Below are positions 48,620 through 57,390 of a stretch of 64,000 bases of DNA, piece by piece. A program made the translations under genes and the position numbers. The stretch is from positions 62,001 to 126,000 of the forward strand of contig JBGVRT010000120.1 in the NCBI GenBank assembly GCA_045128735.1, in the 5' to 3' direction. The notes under the pieces were generated by a model, which was not told the DNA's origin, did no database searches, and worked only from the letters and a program-made list of their open reading frames with translations. How positions within the stretch are numbered: position 1 is the first letter of the stretch; every line of letters starts with the position of its first letter. The DNA is from RGIG8775 sp045128735 (lineage in GTDB: Bacteria; Bacillota; Clostridia; Oscillospirales; CAG-272).

Positions 48620-49840
48620 ATGAAATTTAACGGCGTTGATTTTGATACTTATTTTAACAACTATCCCGATAAGAACGGTTACTTTGGCAAATACGGCGGT
48701 GTTTATATCGACGAAAAGCTTAAGGCGGCTATGGCTGATATAACAGAGGCTTATTTCTCTATCTGTCAGTCGAGGAAATTTATTGCCGAGCTCCGCAGAA
48801 TTAGAAAGGAGTTTCAGGGCAGACCCACACCCGTGTCGCACCTTGAAAGACTTTCCGACGCACTTGGCGGTAAGGTACAGCTTTACGCAAAGCGTGAGGA
48901 TCTGAACCACTCGGGCGCACATAAGCTTAACCACTGTATGGGCGAGGCTCTCCTTGCAAAATATATGGGCAAGAAGAAGGTTATCGCCGAAACAGGCGCA
49001 GGTCAGCACGGTGTTGCGCTTGCAACCGCGGCGGCATATTTCGGTCTTGAATGTGATATCTATATGGGAACTGTGGATATTAAAAAGCAGGCTCCCAACG
49101 TAGCGAGAATGAAGATTCTCGGCGCAAACGTTATCGAGGTAACTCACGGACTTCAGACGCTCAAAGAGGCTGTTGACGCGGCATTTGACGCATATAGCAA
49201 GGAGTATAAGGACTCTATCTATTGCATTGGCTCGGTTCTCGGTCCTCACCCCTTCCCGATGATGGTGCGTGATTTCCAGAGCGTTGTCGGCGTAGAGGCA
49301 AGAGAGCAGTTTATTGATATGACAGGACACCTTCCCACAGCCATCGTTGCCTGCGTGGGCGGCGGTTCCAATGCGGCAGGACTTTTCTCGGGCTTCCTTA
49401 ACGACCCCGTTGATATTTACGGTGTCGAGCCTCTCGGCAGAGGTCCCAAGCTTGGCGACCATGCCGCAAGCCTTAAATACGGAACAGAGGGAATTATGCA
49501 TGGCTTTAACAGCATAATGCTTAAGGACGAAAACGGTGAGCCCGCACCCGTTTACTCGGTTGCAAGCGGACTTGACTATCCTTCCTCGGGTCCCGAGCAC
49601 GCGTTCCTTCAGGAGATAGGCAGAGTTAAGTACGACGTTATCGACGACGAGGAAACTATCGACGCATTCTTCAAGCTTTCGAGAATGGAGGGCATAATTC
49701 CCGCAATCGAGAGCGCCCACGCCGTAGCTTACGGTATGAAGCTTGCTAAAACTCTTGATAAAGGCTCTGTTCTTATCAACCTTTCGGGTAGAGGAGATAA
49801 GGATATGGACTACGTTATCGAAAATTACGGTATCAGATAA
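48620..49840 (+). CDS. trpB: Tryptophan synthase beta chain
   Basis: 406 residues. The start follows TTTGGAGGAAATAAAA; nine more codons upstream are open but have no site of their own. PLP enzyme joining indole and serine. Seen: N-terminal GYFGKYGGVYIDEKL, the PLP lysine in LNHSGAHKLNHCMGEALLAK near residue 95, the ETGAGQHGVALA glutamate near 118, the phosphate-binding GGGSNAAGLF near 250, and a C-terminal GRGDKDMDY. It has normal TrpB1 features, but trpA and other trp genes are absent here. Controlled by the T-box; terminator at 49846. Confidence 0.95.
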   Translation: MKFNGVDFDTYFNNYPDKNGYFGKYGGVYIDEKLKAAMADITEAYFSICQSRKFIAELRRIRKEFQGRPTPVSHLERLSDALGGKVQLYAKREDLNHSGAHKLNHCMGEALLAKYMGKKKVIAETGAGQHGVALATAAAYFGLECDIYMGTVDIKKQAPNVARMKILGANVIEVTHGLQTLKEAVDAAFDAYSKEYKDSIYCIGSVLGPHPFPMMVRDFQSVVGVEAREQFIDMTGHLPTAIVACVGGGSNAAGLFSGFLNDPVDIYGVEPLGRGPKLGDHAASLKYGTEGIMHGFNSIMLKDENGEPAPVYSVASGLDYPSSGPEHAFLQEIGRVKYDVIDDEETIDAFFKLSRMEGIIPAIESAHAVAYGMKLAKTLDKGSVLINLSGRGDKDMDYVIENYGIR

Positions 49841-49845
49841 AAGCA

Positions 49846-49873
49846 AAAGGCTGTCGTTACGACAGCCTTTTTT
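49846..49873. terminator. Bidirectional terminator
   Basis: AAAGGCTGTC-GTTAC-GACAGCCTTT followed by TTTTT on the plus strand; it covers the ends of trpB and of the convergent regulator gene. Confidence 0.85.
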
Positions 49874-50099
49874 CGATTTCCATAACAATGTCACTCATGT
49901 TTACACCAAGCGCACAGCTTATTTTGTAAAGCGTTTCAAGTGTCGGTTTTCTCTCACCGCGTTCAATGGCACTCAAATGTGTTCTGCCAATGTCGGCTAA
50001 CCCGCTTAACACCTCTTGAGAAATTTTTTTGCTTTTTCTGAAATGAGCTATTACTTCTCCGACTTTTACGGAGTCCAAATAATTATCTGCCAAAATCAT
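49857..50099 (-). CDS. XRE-family transcriptional regulator, small
   Basis: 80 residues. Start ATG (MILADNYLDSV) follows TGTGAGGTG; longer readings would extend across the divergent promoter. It is a bare HTH_3 domain: VGEVIAHFRKSKKISQEVLSGLADIGRTHLSAIERGERKPTLETLYKISCALGV. No effector domain. It is divergent from the DUF5067-type gene and separated by about 110 bases containing a strong promoter with a palindrome; it is the probable repressor of one or both. Confidence 0.88.
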   Translation of the reverse strand: MILADNYLDSVKVGEVIAHFRKSKKISQEVLSGLADIGRTHLSAIERGERKPTLETLYKISCALGVNMSDIVMEIEKRLS

Positions 50100-50151
50100 C
50101 ACCTCACAAAAATAGTTTACTATATTTTGTGAGAAATAATGAATACATATG

Positions 50152-50180
50152 TTGACAAATGAACACATATGTGTTATAAT
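50152..50180 (+). promoter_or_regulatory. Full-consensus promoter with internal palindrome
   Basis: TTGACA (50152-50157), exactly 17 bases, TATAAT (50175-50180). AACACATATGTGTT (50162-50175) is a perfect 14-bp palindrome in the spacer, and AATACATATGTT (50142-50153) is a near copy overlapping the -35. This looks like a repressor-controlled promoter for the gene at 50214. Confidence 0.88.
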
Positions 50181-50213
50181 TGACGTGTCATCAATAGAAA
50201 AGGAGAAAATGAT

Positions 50214-50729
50214 ATGAAAAAAGGAAAAAAGAAAATAATTATAATAATTGCTGTTGTTATAGTTGCTTTGATAGTAATCGGCTCTATGACGGGGGGCGAT
50301 GAACCCACTGGTGAAAGCCAAGTATCGGAAAACCAAGGTGTAGAAAGTGCAGCTCCATCTAATACATCAAATCTTGGCGATTATGAAGTGGTTATAGACA
50401 GTTGTAGGCTGGCTGAAAGTTATGATGGTAAACCAATTGTTATTGTGAAATACATATACACTAACAACGATGATGTTTCTACTTCATTCAGCACTGCACT
50501 TAAAGATAGCGTATATCAAGACGGAATAGGACTTAATGAGTGCTATGTAGCTGATGATTCAGCGAATTATTCGATGGATAATCAAATTAAAGAAATCAAG
50601 AAAGGCGCTACATTAGACGTAGAGGTTGCGTATGAACTTAACGACACCACAACGGATATTGAAGTAGAGGTTTCGGAGTGGCTCAGTTTCAGCGATAGAA
50701 AAGTTACTAAAATCTTTAGCATAAAGTAA
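50214..50729 (+). CDS. Membrane-anchored DUF5067-type protein
   Basis: 171 residues. MKKGKKKIIIIIAVVIVALIVIGSM is a basic start and one membrane helix, so the protein is anchored with its body outside. A Ser/Gln/Glu-rich linker follows (residues 27-50), then a beta-sandwich: YEVVIDSCRLAESYDGKPIVIVKYIYTNN..., AFSTALKDSVYQDGIGL, IKKGATLDVEVAYEL. This is the DUF5067 (telokin-like, Ig-type) pattern of Firmicutes lipoproteins. Role unknown. Base composition is more AT-rich than most of the window, hinting at recent transfer together with its divergent XRE regulator. Confidence 0.85.
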   Translation: MKKGKKKIIIIIAVVIVALIVIGSMTGGDEPTGESQVSENQGVESAAPSNTSNLGDYEVVIDSCRLAESYDGKPIVIVKYIYTNNDDVSTSFSTALKDSVYQDGIGLNECYVADDSANYSMDNQIKEIKKGATLDVEVAYELNDTTTDIEVEVSEWLSFSDRKVTKIFSIK

Positions 50730-50749
50730 AAAAAACAGAATTGATGACT

Positions 50750-50777
50750 AAAAGCCCCGCAGTTGCGGGGCTTTTAT
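50750..50777. terminator. Bidirectional terminator
   Basis: AAAAGCCCCGC-AGTT-GCGGGGCTTTT, 11-bp perfect stem; ends the DUF5067 gene and the clpC operon. Confidence 0.9.
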
Positions 50778-50781
50778 ATGC

Positions 50782-53214
50782 CTATTGTACCTGATAAACA
50801 ATCTTTCCGTCCTTTGCACTTGCCGTGACCTTTTCGCCTGCTTTTATTTTTCCCTCAAGCATTTCGGTGGAGAAGCTGTCCTCAACCATACGGACAATGG
50901 TGCGGCGTAAAGGACGCGCGCCGTATTCGGGGTCAAAGCCCTCGCGGCTGACAAATTCAACTACGCTGCTGTCAAACTCGACACTAACGCCAAGCTCGGC
51001 AATGCGCTTTGCAACCTCGGCAAGCATAAGCGAAGCAATCTTTTCGATTCCGTCCTTATCAAGGCGGTTGAATATGATAATATCGTCGATTCGGTTGATA
51101 AACTCGGGTCTGAAGGTGGACTTCAGCGCGTTCATAACACGCGCATCCGACGCTTTTTTGTCGTTGTCCTCCTTAGCCTCGGAGAATCCGAGCGAACGGG
51201 GAGCCGATAGGTTTGCCGCGCCCACGTTTGAGGTCATTATGATGACTGTGTTTTTGAAATCGACTTTTCGTCCTTGCGAGTCGGTAAGAACACCGTCGTC
51301 AAGCACCTGAAGCATAATGTTGAACACGTCGGGGTGCGCCTTTTCTATCTCGTCAAAGAGTACTACCGAATAGGGCTTGCGGCGTATCTTTTCGGTGAGC
51401 TGACCGCCCTCCTCAAATCCAACGTAACCGGGAGGTGAGCCGATAAGCTTGGAAACGCTGTGCTTTTCCATATATTCGGACATATCAAGGCGTATCATAG
51501 CGTTGTCGTCGCCGAACATTACGTTTGCGAGCGCCTTTGTAAGCTCGGTTTTACCTACACCTGTAGGACCGAGGAATATAAACGAGCCGATAGGTCGCTT
51601 AGGGTCTTTAAGTCCCATTCTTCCGCGGCGGATCGCTCTTGCCACCGCCTCAACCGCGCTGTCCTGACCGATTATGCGAGCCTTAAGCTCATCCTCAAGA
51701 CGGAGCAGACGTTCGCCCTCGCTTTCAAGCAAGCGGCTTACGGGAATACCTGTCCACTGCGTAACCACGTCGGCAATGTGACTCTCAAGTACCTCAAGAG
51801 ACTTTGAGGATTGTGCGTTTTCCCACTCGCTTTTTGTCTTTTCAAGCTCGGCTTTGACAGACTTTTCCTCGTCTCGTATCTTTGCCGCACCCTCAAAATC
51901 CTGAGAGTTGATAGCCTCTTCCTTGTCGTGAGAAAGCTTGCTAAGCTTTTCTTCAAGCTCTCTGAGGTCGGGCGGGGAAGTGTGAGCCGATATGCGAAGC
52001 TTTGAAGCCGCCTCGTCAATAAGGTCGATTGCCTTGTCGGGCAGGAATCTGTCTGCGATATAGCGCACCGAAAGATTTACCGCCGCCTCAAGCGCGCCGT
52101 CGCTTATCTTTACCTTGTGGTGTGCCTCGTACTTGTCACGCAGACCCTTGAGAATGAGCACTGCCTCCTCGGGCGTAGGCTCTCCTACCATAACCGATTG
52201 GAAACGGCGTTCAAGTGCCGCGTCCTTTTCAATATATTTGCGATACTCGGAAATGGTGGTTGCGCCGATAACCTGCATCTCTCCGCGCGCAAGTGCGGGC
52301 TTGAGAATGTTTGCGGCGTCAACCGCACCTTCTGCCGCGCCTGCGCCTATAAGGGTGTGTATTTCGTCAATGAAAAGAATGATGTCGGGATTCTGAGCAG
52401 CTTCGTCCATAACGTTTTTCATTCTTTCCTCAAACTCGCCGCGGTATTTTGCGCCTGCAATCATTCCGGGAATGTCAAGCGTAATTATGCGCTTGCCTTT
52501 AAGCCCCTCGGGTACGTTTCCGTCGATTATCTTCTGTGCAAGCCCCTCAACTACTGCGGTCTTTCCGACACCGGGCTCGCCGATAAGGCAGGGATTGTTC
52601 TTGGTGCGGCGCGAAAGTATCTGAATAACGCGTTCTGTTTCGGTGTCTCGACCGATAATGGGGTCTATCTTGCCTTCCTTGGCAAGTGCCGTAAGGTCGC
52701 GACCGTGTTGCGAAATGGTGGGCGTGTTAGTTTGCTTTTTCCCCTCCTCGCGTTTGGGAGCGCTCCCGCTCTCGCGCTGACCGCCAAGATGCGCCTGCAG
52801 GTCACTCTTTATATCTGCCGCGCTTACGTCGCACTCCCTAAGCAGCTTTACCGCAACGCAATCTGACTCGGCAATAAGCGCAAGCAAAAGATGCTCTGTG
52901 CCGATATAATTCTGACCAAGACGCAACGCCTCTGCGGCAGATGCCTCGATTATGTGCTTTGTTCTCGGGGTCATATCGGCGGCGGTCACGTCGCTCATTG
53001 TGCCCACGCCTGCAAAGCCCTCTACTTCGGTTTTGATTTGCTCAAAGGTAACTCCGCGCTCGGCAAGCAGCTTTGCCGCAACGCTGTCCTCCTCTCCTAC
53101 AAGCCCGAGAAGCAGATGCTCCGAGCCAACGTAGGTGTGTCCCATCTCACGCGCGTAGCTAAGTGCGCGGTTGAGAACGTTTTGTGCTTTCTGTGTAAAT
53201 CTGATGGATGCCAT
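50782..53214 (-). CDS. clpC: ATP-dependent Clp protease ATP-binding subunit ClpC
   Basis: 810 residues. An AAA+ unfoldase that feeds ClpP and, with MecA or McsB adaptors, clears misfolded and arginine-phosphorylated proteins. Two N-terminal Clp repeats (FTQKAQNVLNRALSYAREMGH...), Walker A1 GEPGVGKTAVVEG near residue 214, a middle domain with the UVR motif SQDFEGAAKIRDEEK near 440, Walker A2 GPTGVGKTELTKAL near 551, and a C-terminal IGF/L-type loop region implied by family. Last gene of ctsR-mcsA-mcsB-clpC. Start follows AGAAAGGATGAGAAAAT. Confidence 0.97.
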   Translation of the reverse strand: MASIRFTQKAQNVLNRALSYAREMGHTYVGSEHLLLGLVGEEDSVAAKLLAERGVTFEQIKTEVEGFAGVGTMSDVTAADMTPRTKHIIEASAAEALRLGQNYIGTEHLLLALIAESDCVAVKLLRECDVSAADIKSDLQAHLGGQRESGSAPKREEGKKQTNTPTISQHGRDLTALAKEGKIDPIIGRDTETERVIQILSRRTKNNPCLIGEPGVGKTAVVEGLAQKIIDGNVPEGLKGKRIITLDIPGMIAGAKYRGEFEERMKNVMDEAAQNPDIILFIDEIHTLIGAGAAEGAVDAANILKPALARGEMQVIGATTISEYRKYIEKDAALERRFQSVMVGEPTPEEAVLILKGLRDKYEAHHKVKISDGALEAAVNLSVRYIADRFLPDKAIDLIDEAASKLRISAHTSPPDLRELEEKLSKLSHDKEEAINSQDFEGAAKIRDEEKSVKAELEKTKSEWENAQSSKSLEVLESHIADVVTQWTGIPVSRLLESEGERLLRLEDELKARIIGQDSAVEAVARAIRRGRMGLKDPKRPIGSFIFLGPTGVGKTELTKALANVMFGDDNAMIRLDMSEYMEKHSVSKLIGSPPGYVGFEEGGQLTEKIRRKPYSVVLFDEIEKAHPDVFNIMLQVLDDGVLTDSQGRKVDFKNTVIIMTSNVGAANLSAPRSLGFSEAKEDNDKKASDARVMNALKSTFRPEFINRIDDIIIFNRLDKDGIEKIASLMLAEVAKRIAELGVSVEFDSSVVEFVSREGFDPEYGARPLRRTIVRMVEDSFSTEMLEGKIKAGEKVTASAKDGKIVYQVQ

Positions 53215-53244
53215 ATTTTCTCATCCTTTCTCTCTTGATTATTG

Positions 53245-54252
53245 TTAAGAAAAACGCGCTTTTATTCGCTTTGCTCTCAAAACGTCGCGGTCCTTCTCGG
53301 TTTTCGGCGTTTCCTTTTCGGAAAGCGCCAGGGTTGCGGGCATAACCTCTATAAAGAGCTGTCCAAGTGTTTTGTAATCCACGTCCTTGATAATTCCAAG
53401 GTCGATGCCGAGGCGAACGTCGGCAAAAAGCGAAATAAATTCACTTGAGCTTATCATATAAGCGTGCCTGAGTGTGCCCTCAGCACGGCAGATTCGGTCG
53501 ATAAGCTTTGGATTTTTATCCTCGTTTATAAGCTTGCGAAGCGATTTTTCGTTTTCGGTTATCTGCTTTATAACGTCACTAAGCTTCTTGATTGAGTCCT
53601 CCTCGGTTATGCCGAGCGTTATCTGATTGGAAATCTGATAGATGCTGCCTTGCGCCGCCGTGCCCTCGCCGTAAAGTCCGCGCATGGTAAGACCTATTTT
53701 CGAGAGCTGATTTGCAAGTCCGTTTATGCGTCCTGCCATAGTAAGGGCAGGGAGGAACATCATAACCGATGCCCTCATACCCGTGCCGAGATTGGTGGGG
53801 CAATGGGTGAGATAGCCAAGCTCCTCGTCGTATGCTACGTCAAAGGACTCGTCAATAAGGTCGTCAAGCTTGCAAAGCGAGGTGTATGCGTCCTCAAGAG
53901 CAAGTCCGGGAAGAATGCATTGCATACGGAGGTGGTCCTCCTCGCAAAGCATTACCGCGTAGCCGCAGGGCTCGTTGAGCATAAGCGCGTGGGGAGCGCG
54001 TTTTTCGGCAAACTCGCGGCTTACGTAATGCTTTTCTACGTATGAAAGTGCCTCGGTTGCCGTCAGCTTTGTGAAATCTATCTTGTTGAAGCCGCCGCTT
54101 TCAAGGACGGGAGCTACCTTGTCAATTATCTCGTTGGCTTTTTCAGCAGTCAACCTTGAGCCAAAGGGATATTCCGCGAGATTTCTCGCAAATCTTATGC
54201 GCGAGCTGAGTACAGTATCGCTTTCTTTTCCTATATCATTAAACCAAGTCAT
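53245..54252 (-). CDS. mcsB: Protein-arginine kinase McsB
   Basis: 335 residues. It phosphorylates arginines in proteins and marks them for ClpCP. Built on a phosphagen-kinase fold: SSRIRFARNLAEYPF near residues 17-31, THCPTNLGTGMRASVMMFLPAL (the conserved active-site cysteine and GTGxRA) near 144-165, and GLYGEGTAAQGSIYQISNQ near 195-213. Encoded between mcsA (12 bases before) and clpC (30 bases after), as in Bacillus. The activity is expected to require McsA and to release CtsR from DNA. Confidence 0.95.
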   Translation of the reverse strand: MTWFNDIGKESDTVLSSRIRFARNLAEYPFGSRLTAEKANEIIDKVAPVLESGGFNKIDFTKLTATEALSYVEKHYVSREFAEKRAPHALMLNEPCGYAVMLCEEDHLRMQCILPGLALEDAYTSLCKLDDLIDESFDVAYDEELGYLTHCPTNLGTGMRASVMMFLPALTMAGRINGLANQLSKIGLTMRGLYGEGTAAQGSIYQISNQITLGITEEDSIKKLSDVIKQITENEKSLRKLINEDKNPKLIDRICRAEGTLRHAYMISSSEFISLFADVRLGIDLGIIKDVDYKTLGQLFIEVMPATLALSEKETPKTEKDRDVLRAKRIKARFS

Positions 54253-54264
54253 ATCAATACCTCC

Positions 54265-54789
54265 CTATGCGTCCTGCTTGCCCTCAAGGGCGCGGACCTT
54301 GTCGCGGAGCTCCGCCGCAAGCTCAAAGTTTTCGTTTGAAATAGCCTCTTTAAGCTGTTTTTTTAGCTCCTTGAGCTCGTTTTCCTTTTCGCGGCTCTTG
54401 CGGAACTTGGCAGGCGAACGCCCAATATGTTTTACGTTTCCGTGGATAGAGCGAATCGAGCTTCTCAGTTCCTCGCCAAAGGTTTTGTAGCATTCGGGGC
54501 ATCCCGCCTTGCCGTTCTTCTGAAGGTCGGAGAATGCGGAAGCGCAAAGGGGGCAGGTCTTTCTTACCTTTGCGGGAGCTTGATTAAGTCCGAACAGACC
54601 GCCGAAAAGCTGGTCGTGAAGGCTGTTTACTCCGCCAAAAGGGAAGAAGCCCGAAAGCTCTCCGCTTTTCTTAAGCTCTGCGGCACATTCCGAGCAGAGC
54701 GAGTAGGAACGCGACGTTCCATTTATATTTTCTTCGTAAAATACGGTTGCTTCATTTTTTTTGCATCTTTCACAAATCATAAAATTCAT
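54265..54789 (-). CDS. mcsA: McsA, zinc-binding activator of McsB
   Basis: 174 residues. Two pairs of zinc-binding cysteines: CERCKKNEATVFY with CSECAAEL, and CPLCASAF with CPECYKTF. The C-terminal UVR motif ISNENFELAAELRDKVRALEG should interact with ClpC. It lies five bases after the ctsR stop. McsA activates McsB and modulates CtsR in heat and oxidative stress (known for the family). Confidence 0.94.
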   Translation of the reverse strand: MNFMICERCKKNEATVFYEENINGTSRSYSLCSECAAELKKSGELSGFFPFGGVNSLHDQLFGGLFGLNQAPAKVRKTCPLCASAFSDLQKNGKAGCPECYKTFGEELRSSIRSIHGNVKHIGRSPAKFRKSREKENELKELKKQLKEAISNENFELAAELRDKVRALEGKQDA

Positions 54790-54794
54790 CCTTT

Positions 54795-55244
54795 CTATTT
54801 CATAAGTGCTAAAATCGTGTGCTTGAAAATCTTTGCGCGTACAACGTCGCGTGCGGGGGGCGGCAGGTCGGAGAGAGCCGAGTTTGAGGTCGCCGCCGCA
54901 ATCAACTCGTAGGACCTTTGGCTTATAAGCTCGTTCCCGAGAAGATTGTTAAGATATGCCAACACCTCGCGTTCGCTTATGGCGTCGCCGATGGCGTAGA
55001 AGAAGTGCATAAGATACTCGTCGTGCTGCATCTGCTTTTTGATTATCTTTATGCAACCGCCGCCGCCTCTCCGCGACTCTATCATATATCCCTTTTCGGG
55101 GGTGAAGCGAGAGGTTATAACGTAGCTTATCTGGCTTGGAACGCACCCGAGTCTGTTTGCCATTTCATTGCGCTGAAGCTCAAGAGAGCCTCCCGCATCG
55201 TCTAACATTTCCTCTATCAGCTTTGCAATAGTGTCTGCTAACAT
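54795..55244 (-). CDS. ctsR: Transcriptional repressor CtsR
   Basis: 149 residues from ATG 55244, after AAGGAAGGTGTAATAAAT; ten additional codons upstream are open but without a site. N-terminal winged HTH: IAKLIEEMLDDAGGSLELQRNEMANRLGCVPSQISYVITSRFTPEKGYMIESRRGGGGCI, with the RGGGG wing that contacts DNA. The C-terminal domain (SYELIAAATS...) mediates dimerisation. It represses its own operon through the CtsR boxes at 55294-55365 and is inactivated by heat or McsB action. Confidence 0.96.
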   Translation of the reverse strand: MLADTIAKLIEEMLDDAGGSLELQRNEMANRLGCVPSQISYVITSRFTPEKGYMIESRRGGGGCIKIIKKQMQHDEYLMHFFYAIGDAISEREVLAYLNNLLGNELISQRSYELIAAATSNSALSDLPPPARDVVRAKIFKHTILALMK

Positions 55245-55293
55245 ATTTATTACACCTTCCTTTTTTCTATTCATTACAAAGGTTCAATTTGGC

Positions 55294-55365
55294 TTTGACT
55301 TTCTTTGACTTACACGCTTATTATAATTCAAAAGTCAGTTAAAGTCAAAGTCAATCAAAGTCAAA
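55294..55365 (-). promoter_or_regulatory. clp operon promoter with CtsR boxes
   Basis: On the minus strand TTGACT (55343-55348), 17 bases, TATAAT (55320-55325). A perfect CtsR box AGTCAAA-GAA-AGTCAAA lies downstream of -10 (55294-55310, minus strand). Two more, AGTCAGTTAAAGTCAAA (55333-55349) and AGTCAATCAAAGTCAAA (55349-55365), are on the plus strand across and above the -35. All fit tandem heptamer binding by CtsR. Confidence 0.92.
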
Positions 55366-55368
55366 ATA

Positions 55369-55406
55369 AAATCGGCAGAACCGATTACAGGCGGTTATGC
55401 CGATTT
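55369..55406 (-). terminator. Terminator of the peptidoglycan-binding cluster
   Basis: On the minus strand AAATCGGCA...ACCG pairs with CGGT...TGCCGATTT, then TTATTTT. It ends the 57825-55444 transcript just before the clp promoter region. Confidence 0.85.
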
Positions 55407-55443
55407 AGCTGTGTATTATCTCAAAAAATTTCGTTTTTTTAAT

Positions 55444-55971
55444 TTATTGCGACGCAAGGGCTAATTCATATGCTTTTACTAATCTGTCCCAGGTGCGTTT
55501 GTCAACGCGTCCCGTTTGTGGGAATAAATTGCGTTTTTGAAACTCGGCTATTGCCGCCTCGGTCTTACTGTCAAATCTGCCCGTTATTTCAACGCCGTCA
55601 ATAAGGTCGTATAATAACGCAAGCTCGCCCAACATATACTGTATCACGGCGACGACGAAGCTTTCGTCACCGATGCCGAGTGACTCGTTCCGCGGCTCGC
55701 GCGGAAAAAATGGAACTCCTGCGGGCGGTGAATTGTCCTCAAGTGAGTTGCTGTATTGCGAAAAAAGCAGGTTCCAGGTTTGCTCGTCGGCAGTTCCGGT
55801 TGGCGGAAGCCGATTTTTTCTTTGGAAGGCAATAAGCGCATCCTCGGTTTCGTTATTCCATTCTCCCGTTATCGCAATAGGCGGAATGTCGTCGTCAAAA
55901 TATGAAAGCTGACGGAGATAACGCTGAAGATTGGTTATTGCCTGCGTGTTGTTTGGGTATGCTCTTGCCAT
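55444..55971 (-). CDS. Protein with two peptidoglycan-binding domains
   Basis: 175 residues from the ATG at 55971, which follows AAAGGAGAATT. Two PG_binding_1 repeats: ITNLQRYLRQLSYFD...TEDALIAFQRKNRLPPTGTADEQTW and VAVIQYMLGELALLYD...TEAAIAEFQKRNLFPQTGRVDKRTW. There is no signal peptide and no catalytic domain, so it may be a coat- or forespore-facing structural piece or be moved by another route. It lies 10 bases after the SpoIID-like gene. Likely binds peptidoglycan; role unknown. Confidence 0.82.
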   Translation of the reverse strand: MARAYPNNTQAITNLQRYLRQLSYFDDDIPPIAITGEWNNETEDALIAFQRKNRLPPTGTADEQTWNLLFSQYSNSLEDNSPPAGVPFFPREPRNESLGIGDESFVVAVIQYMLGELALLYDLIDGVEITGRFDSKTEAAIAEFQKRNLFPQTGRVDKRTWDRLVKAYELALASQ

Positions 55972-55981
55972 AATTCTCCTT

Positions 55982-57379
55982 TCACGCACCGACCTCGTAG
56001 CCCGGATACTGTCCCTCGCCAAGTCTCGTGCTGCCCTGAAGGTCGCTGTATATGCTCATTATCTCATCCCATGTTGAAGCGTCAACAATTCCGTTGTCCT
56101 CAAGCCCAAAGGCTCGCTGAAAGGCGATTACCGCATTTTGGGTTGACGTGCCGAAATATCCCGTTGGCTCCACCTTCGGAATTTCCGTGTAGGTGTCTGA
56201 AATTGTGTTGAGATACCGTTGCATCAGCGCAACCGCCTCAGACTCACTTCCAAGTCTTATGATAACGCCCGGAAATGGAATAACATCACCCTCCGTAAGC
56301 GTGCCCGCAAGCTGTTCGATTATGCCGAGGTAGGCGTTGTACATGGTCTCCCAAGTGCTCTTATCAACCTCGCCTGTGGGTGGAAGCTCGAATTCCTTTT
56401 GCAGGGCAATTACAGCCGAGCGAGTGCCTTCACCGAAAATTCCGTCGTTGGTTACGGGCGGAATCGAGGGGTAAAACCGCGAAAGGTAGTCAAGATAATA
56501 TTGAAGATTTCTCACCGCCAGCCCGCGCTCACCGAATTGCGGATATGGAAAGGTCACACCGGCAATTTCGTCGTTGGTGATTCCCTCGGAATTAAGGTCG
56601 CTGAGCCGTTTTACGCTGTTGAAGATGATCTGAATTTTGTACCAGGTGGCAGGACCCACAATTCCGTCGGGCGTAAGCCCAAAGACCTCTTGGAAACGCT
56701 TGACCGCCGATTCTGTGTCGTATGAAAATATTCCGTCGGGAAGCGCGATTTTGGGAATAGAGGGGTAATTGTCTGAAATTCTGTTCAGCCTTATTTGTAT
56801 TTGTCTTACGTCGCTTCCCGCGCTTCCAAGGCGAAGTGGCGACTCGGGCAGAGAGGCGGTTATGCCCATTACGGGCGCATTTCTTACTATGTCGATGTCG
56901 TCACCGTAATAATTGGTCAGTATCTCGTATGGAGTGCGTCCGTTTTGCGCAAGCGACACCGAGCCCCATTGGGAAAGTCCGTCGCAGGTCACCTCTATGC
57001 CGTCGCAGTATTGGGCGAAAAGCGGCTCTATGTTTCCTTGCCGCCTGATGTAGTCGTCAAAAAGCTCGGCGGTCAGCCTGCTTATGTTCTCAAAAATCTC
57101 CCGCCCGTTGACAAATGATTGGTCAACCGTGGTGGAATTGGTGATGTCGAAGTCATAGCCTCGCGAGCGGTAATACTCGGTGTATATCCGATTAAGCGCG
57201 TAAGAAATCTGCGCGTAGATGTTCGCACGCAATGCATTCTCCGGCCAGGTCGGAAAAATTTCACTGGATGCTACGTTCGAAACGTAATCGAGAAAGGGAA
57301 GGGTCACGTTTTCGGCATCGCTGTCGGGCGGACCCAGATGTACCGTGATGTATTCGGGGATATATGGAAGTCGTGGCAT
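55982..57379 (-). CDS. SpoIID-like domain with peptidoglycan-binding repeats
   Basis: 465 residues, no signal peptide. The first part (YVSNVASSEIFPTWPENALRANIYAQISYALNR... DGLSQWGSVSLAQNGRTPYEILTNYYG) matches the SpoIID/LytB layout, where an E at the SSE site is catalytic in SpoIID-type lytic transglycosylases; here E39 is present. Then three to four PG_binding_1 repeats (QIQIRLNRISDNYPSIPKI; LQYYLDYLSRFYP; MQRYLNTISDTYTEIPK), each ending in a W-type box (STWDEI). This is a Clostridia spore-cortex associated type. It starts 11 bases after the upstream small gene. Confidence 0.82.
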   Translation of the reverse strand: MPRLPYIPEYITVHLGPPDSDAENVTLPFLDYVSNVASSEIFPTWPENALRANIYAQISYALNRIYTEYYRSRGYDFDITNSTTVDQSFVNGREIFENISRLTAELFDDYIRRQGNIEPLFAQYCDGIEVTCDGLSQWGSVSLAQNGRTPYEILTNYYGDDIDIVRNAPVMGITASLPESPLRLGSAGSDVRQIQIRLNRISDNYPSIPKIALPDGIFSYDTESAVKRFQEVFGLTPDGIVGPATWYKIQIIFNSVKRLSDLNSEGITNDEIAGVTFPYPQFGERGLAVRNLQYYLDYLSRFYPSIPPVTNDGIFGEGTRSAVIALQKEFELPPTGEVDKSTWETMYNAYLGIIEQLAGTLTEGDVIPFPGVIIRLGSESEAVALMQRYLNTISDTYTEIPKVEPTGYFGTSTQNAVIAFQRAFGLEDNGIVDASTWDEIMSIYSDLQGSTRLGEGQYPGYEVGA

Positions 57380-57390
57380 AAAAATCTCCT

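Noticed and set aside
48563..49894. 443-codon open frame opposite trpB
   Set aside because: Codon-bias shadow; it overlaps the terminator and the leader ORF, and trpB is unambiguous.
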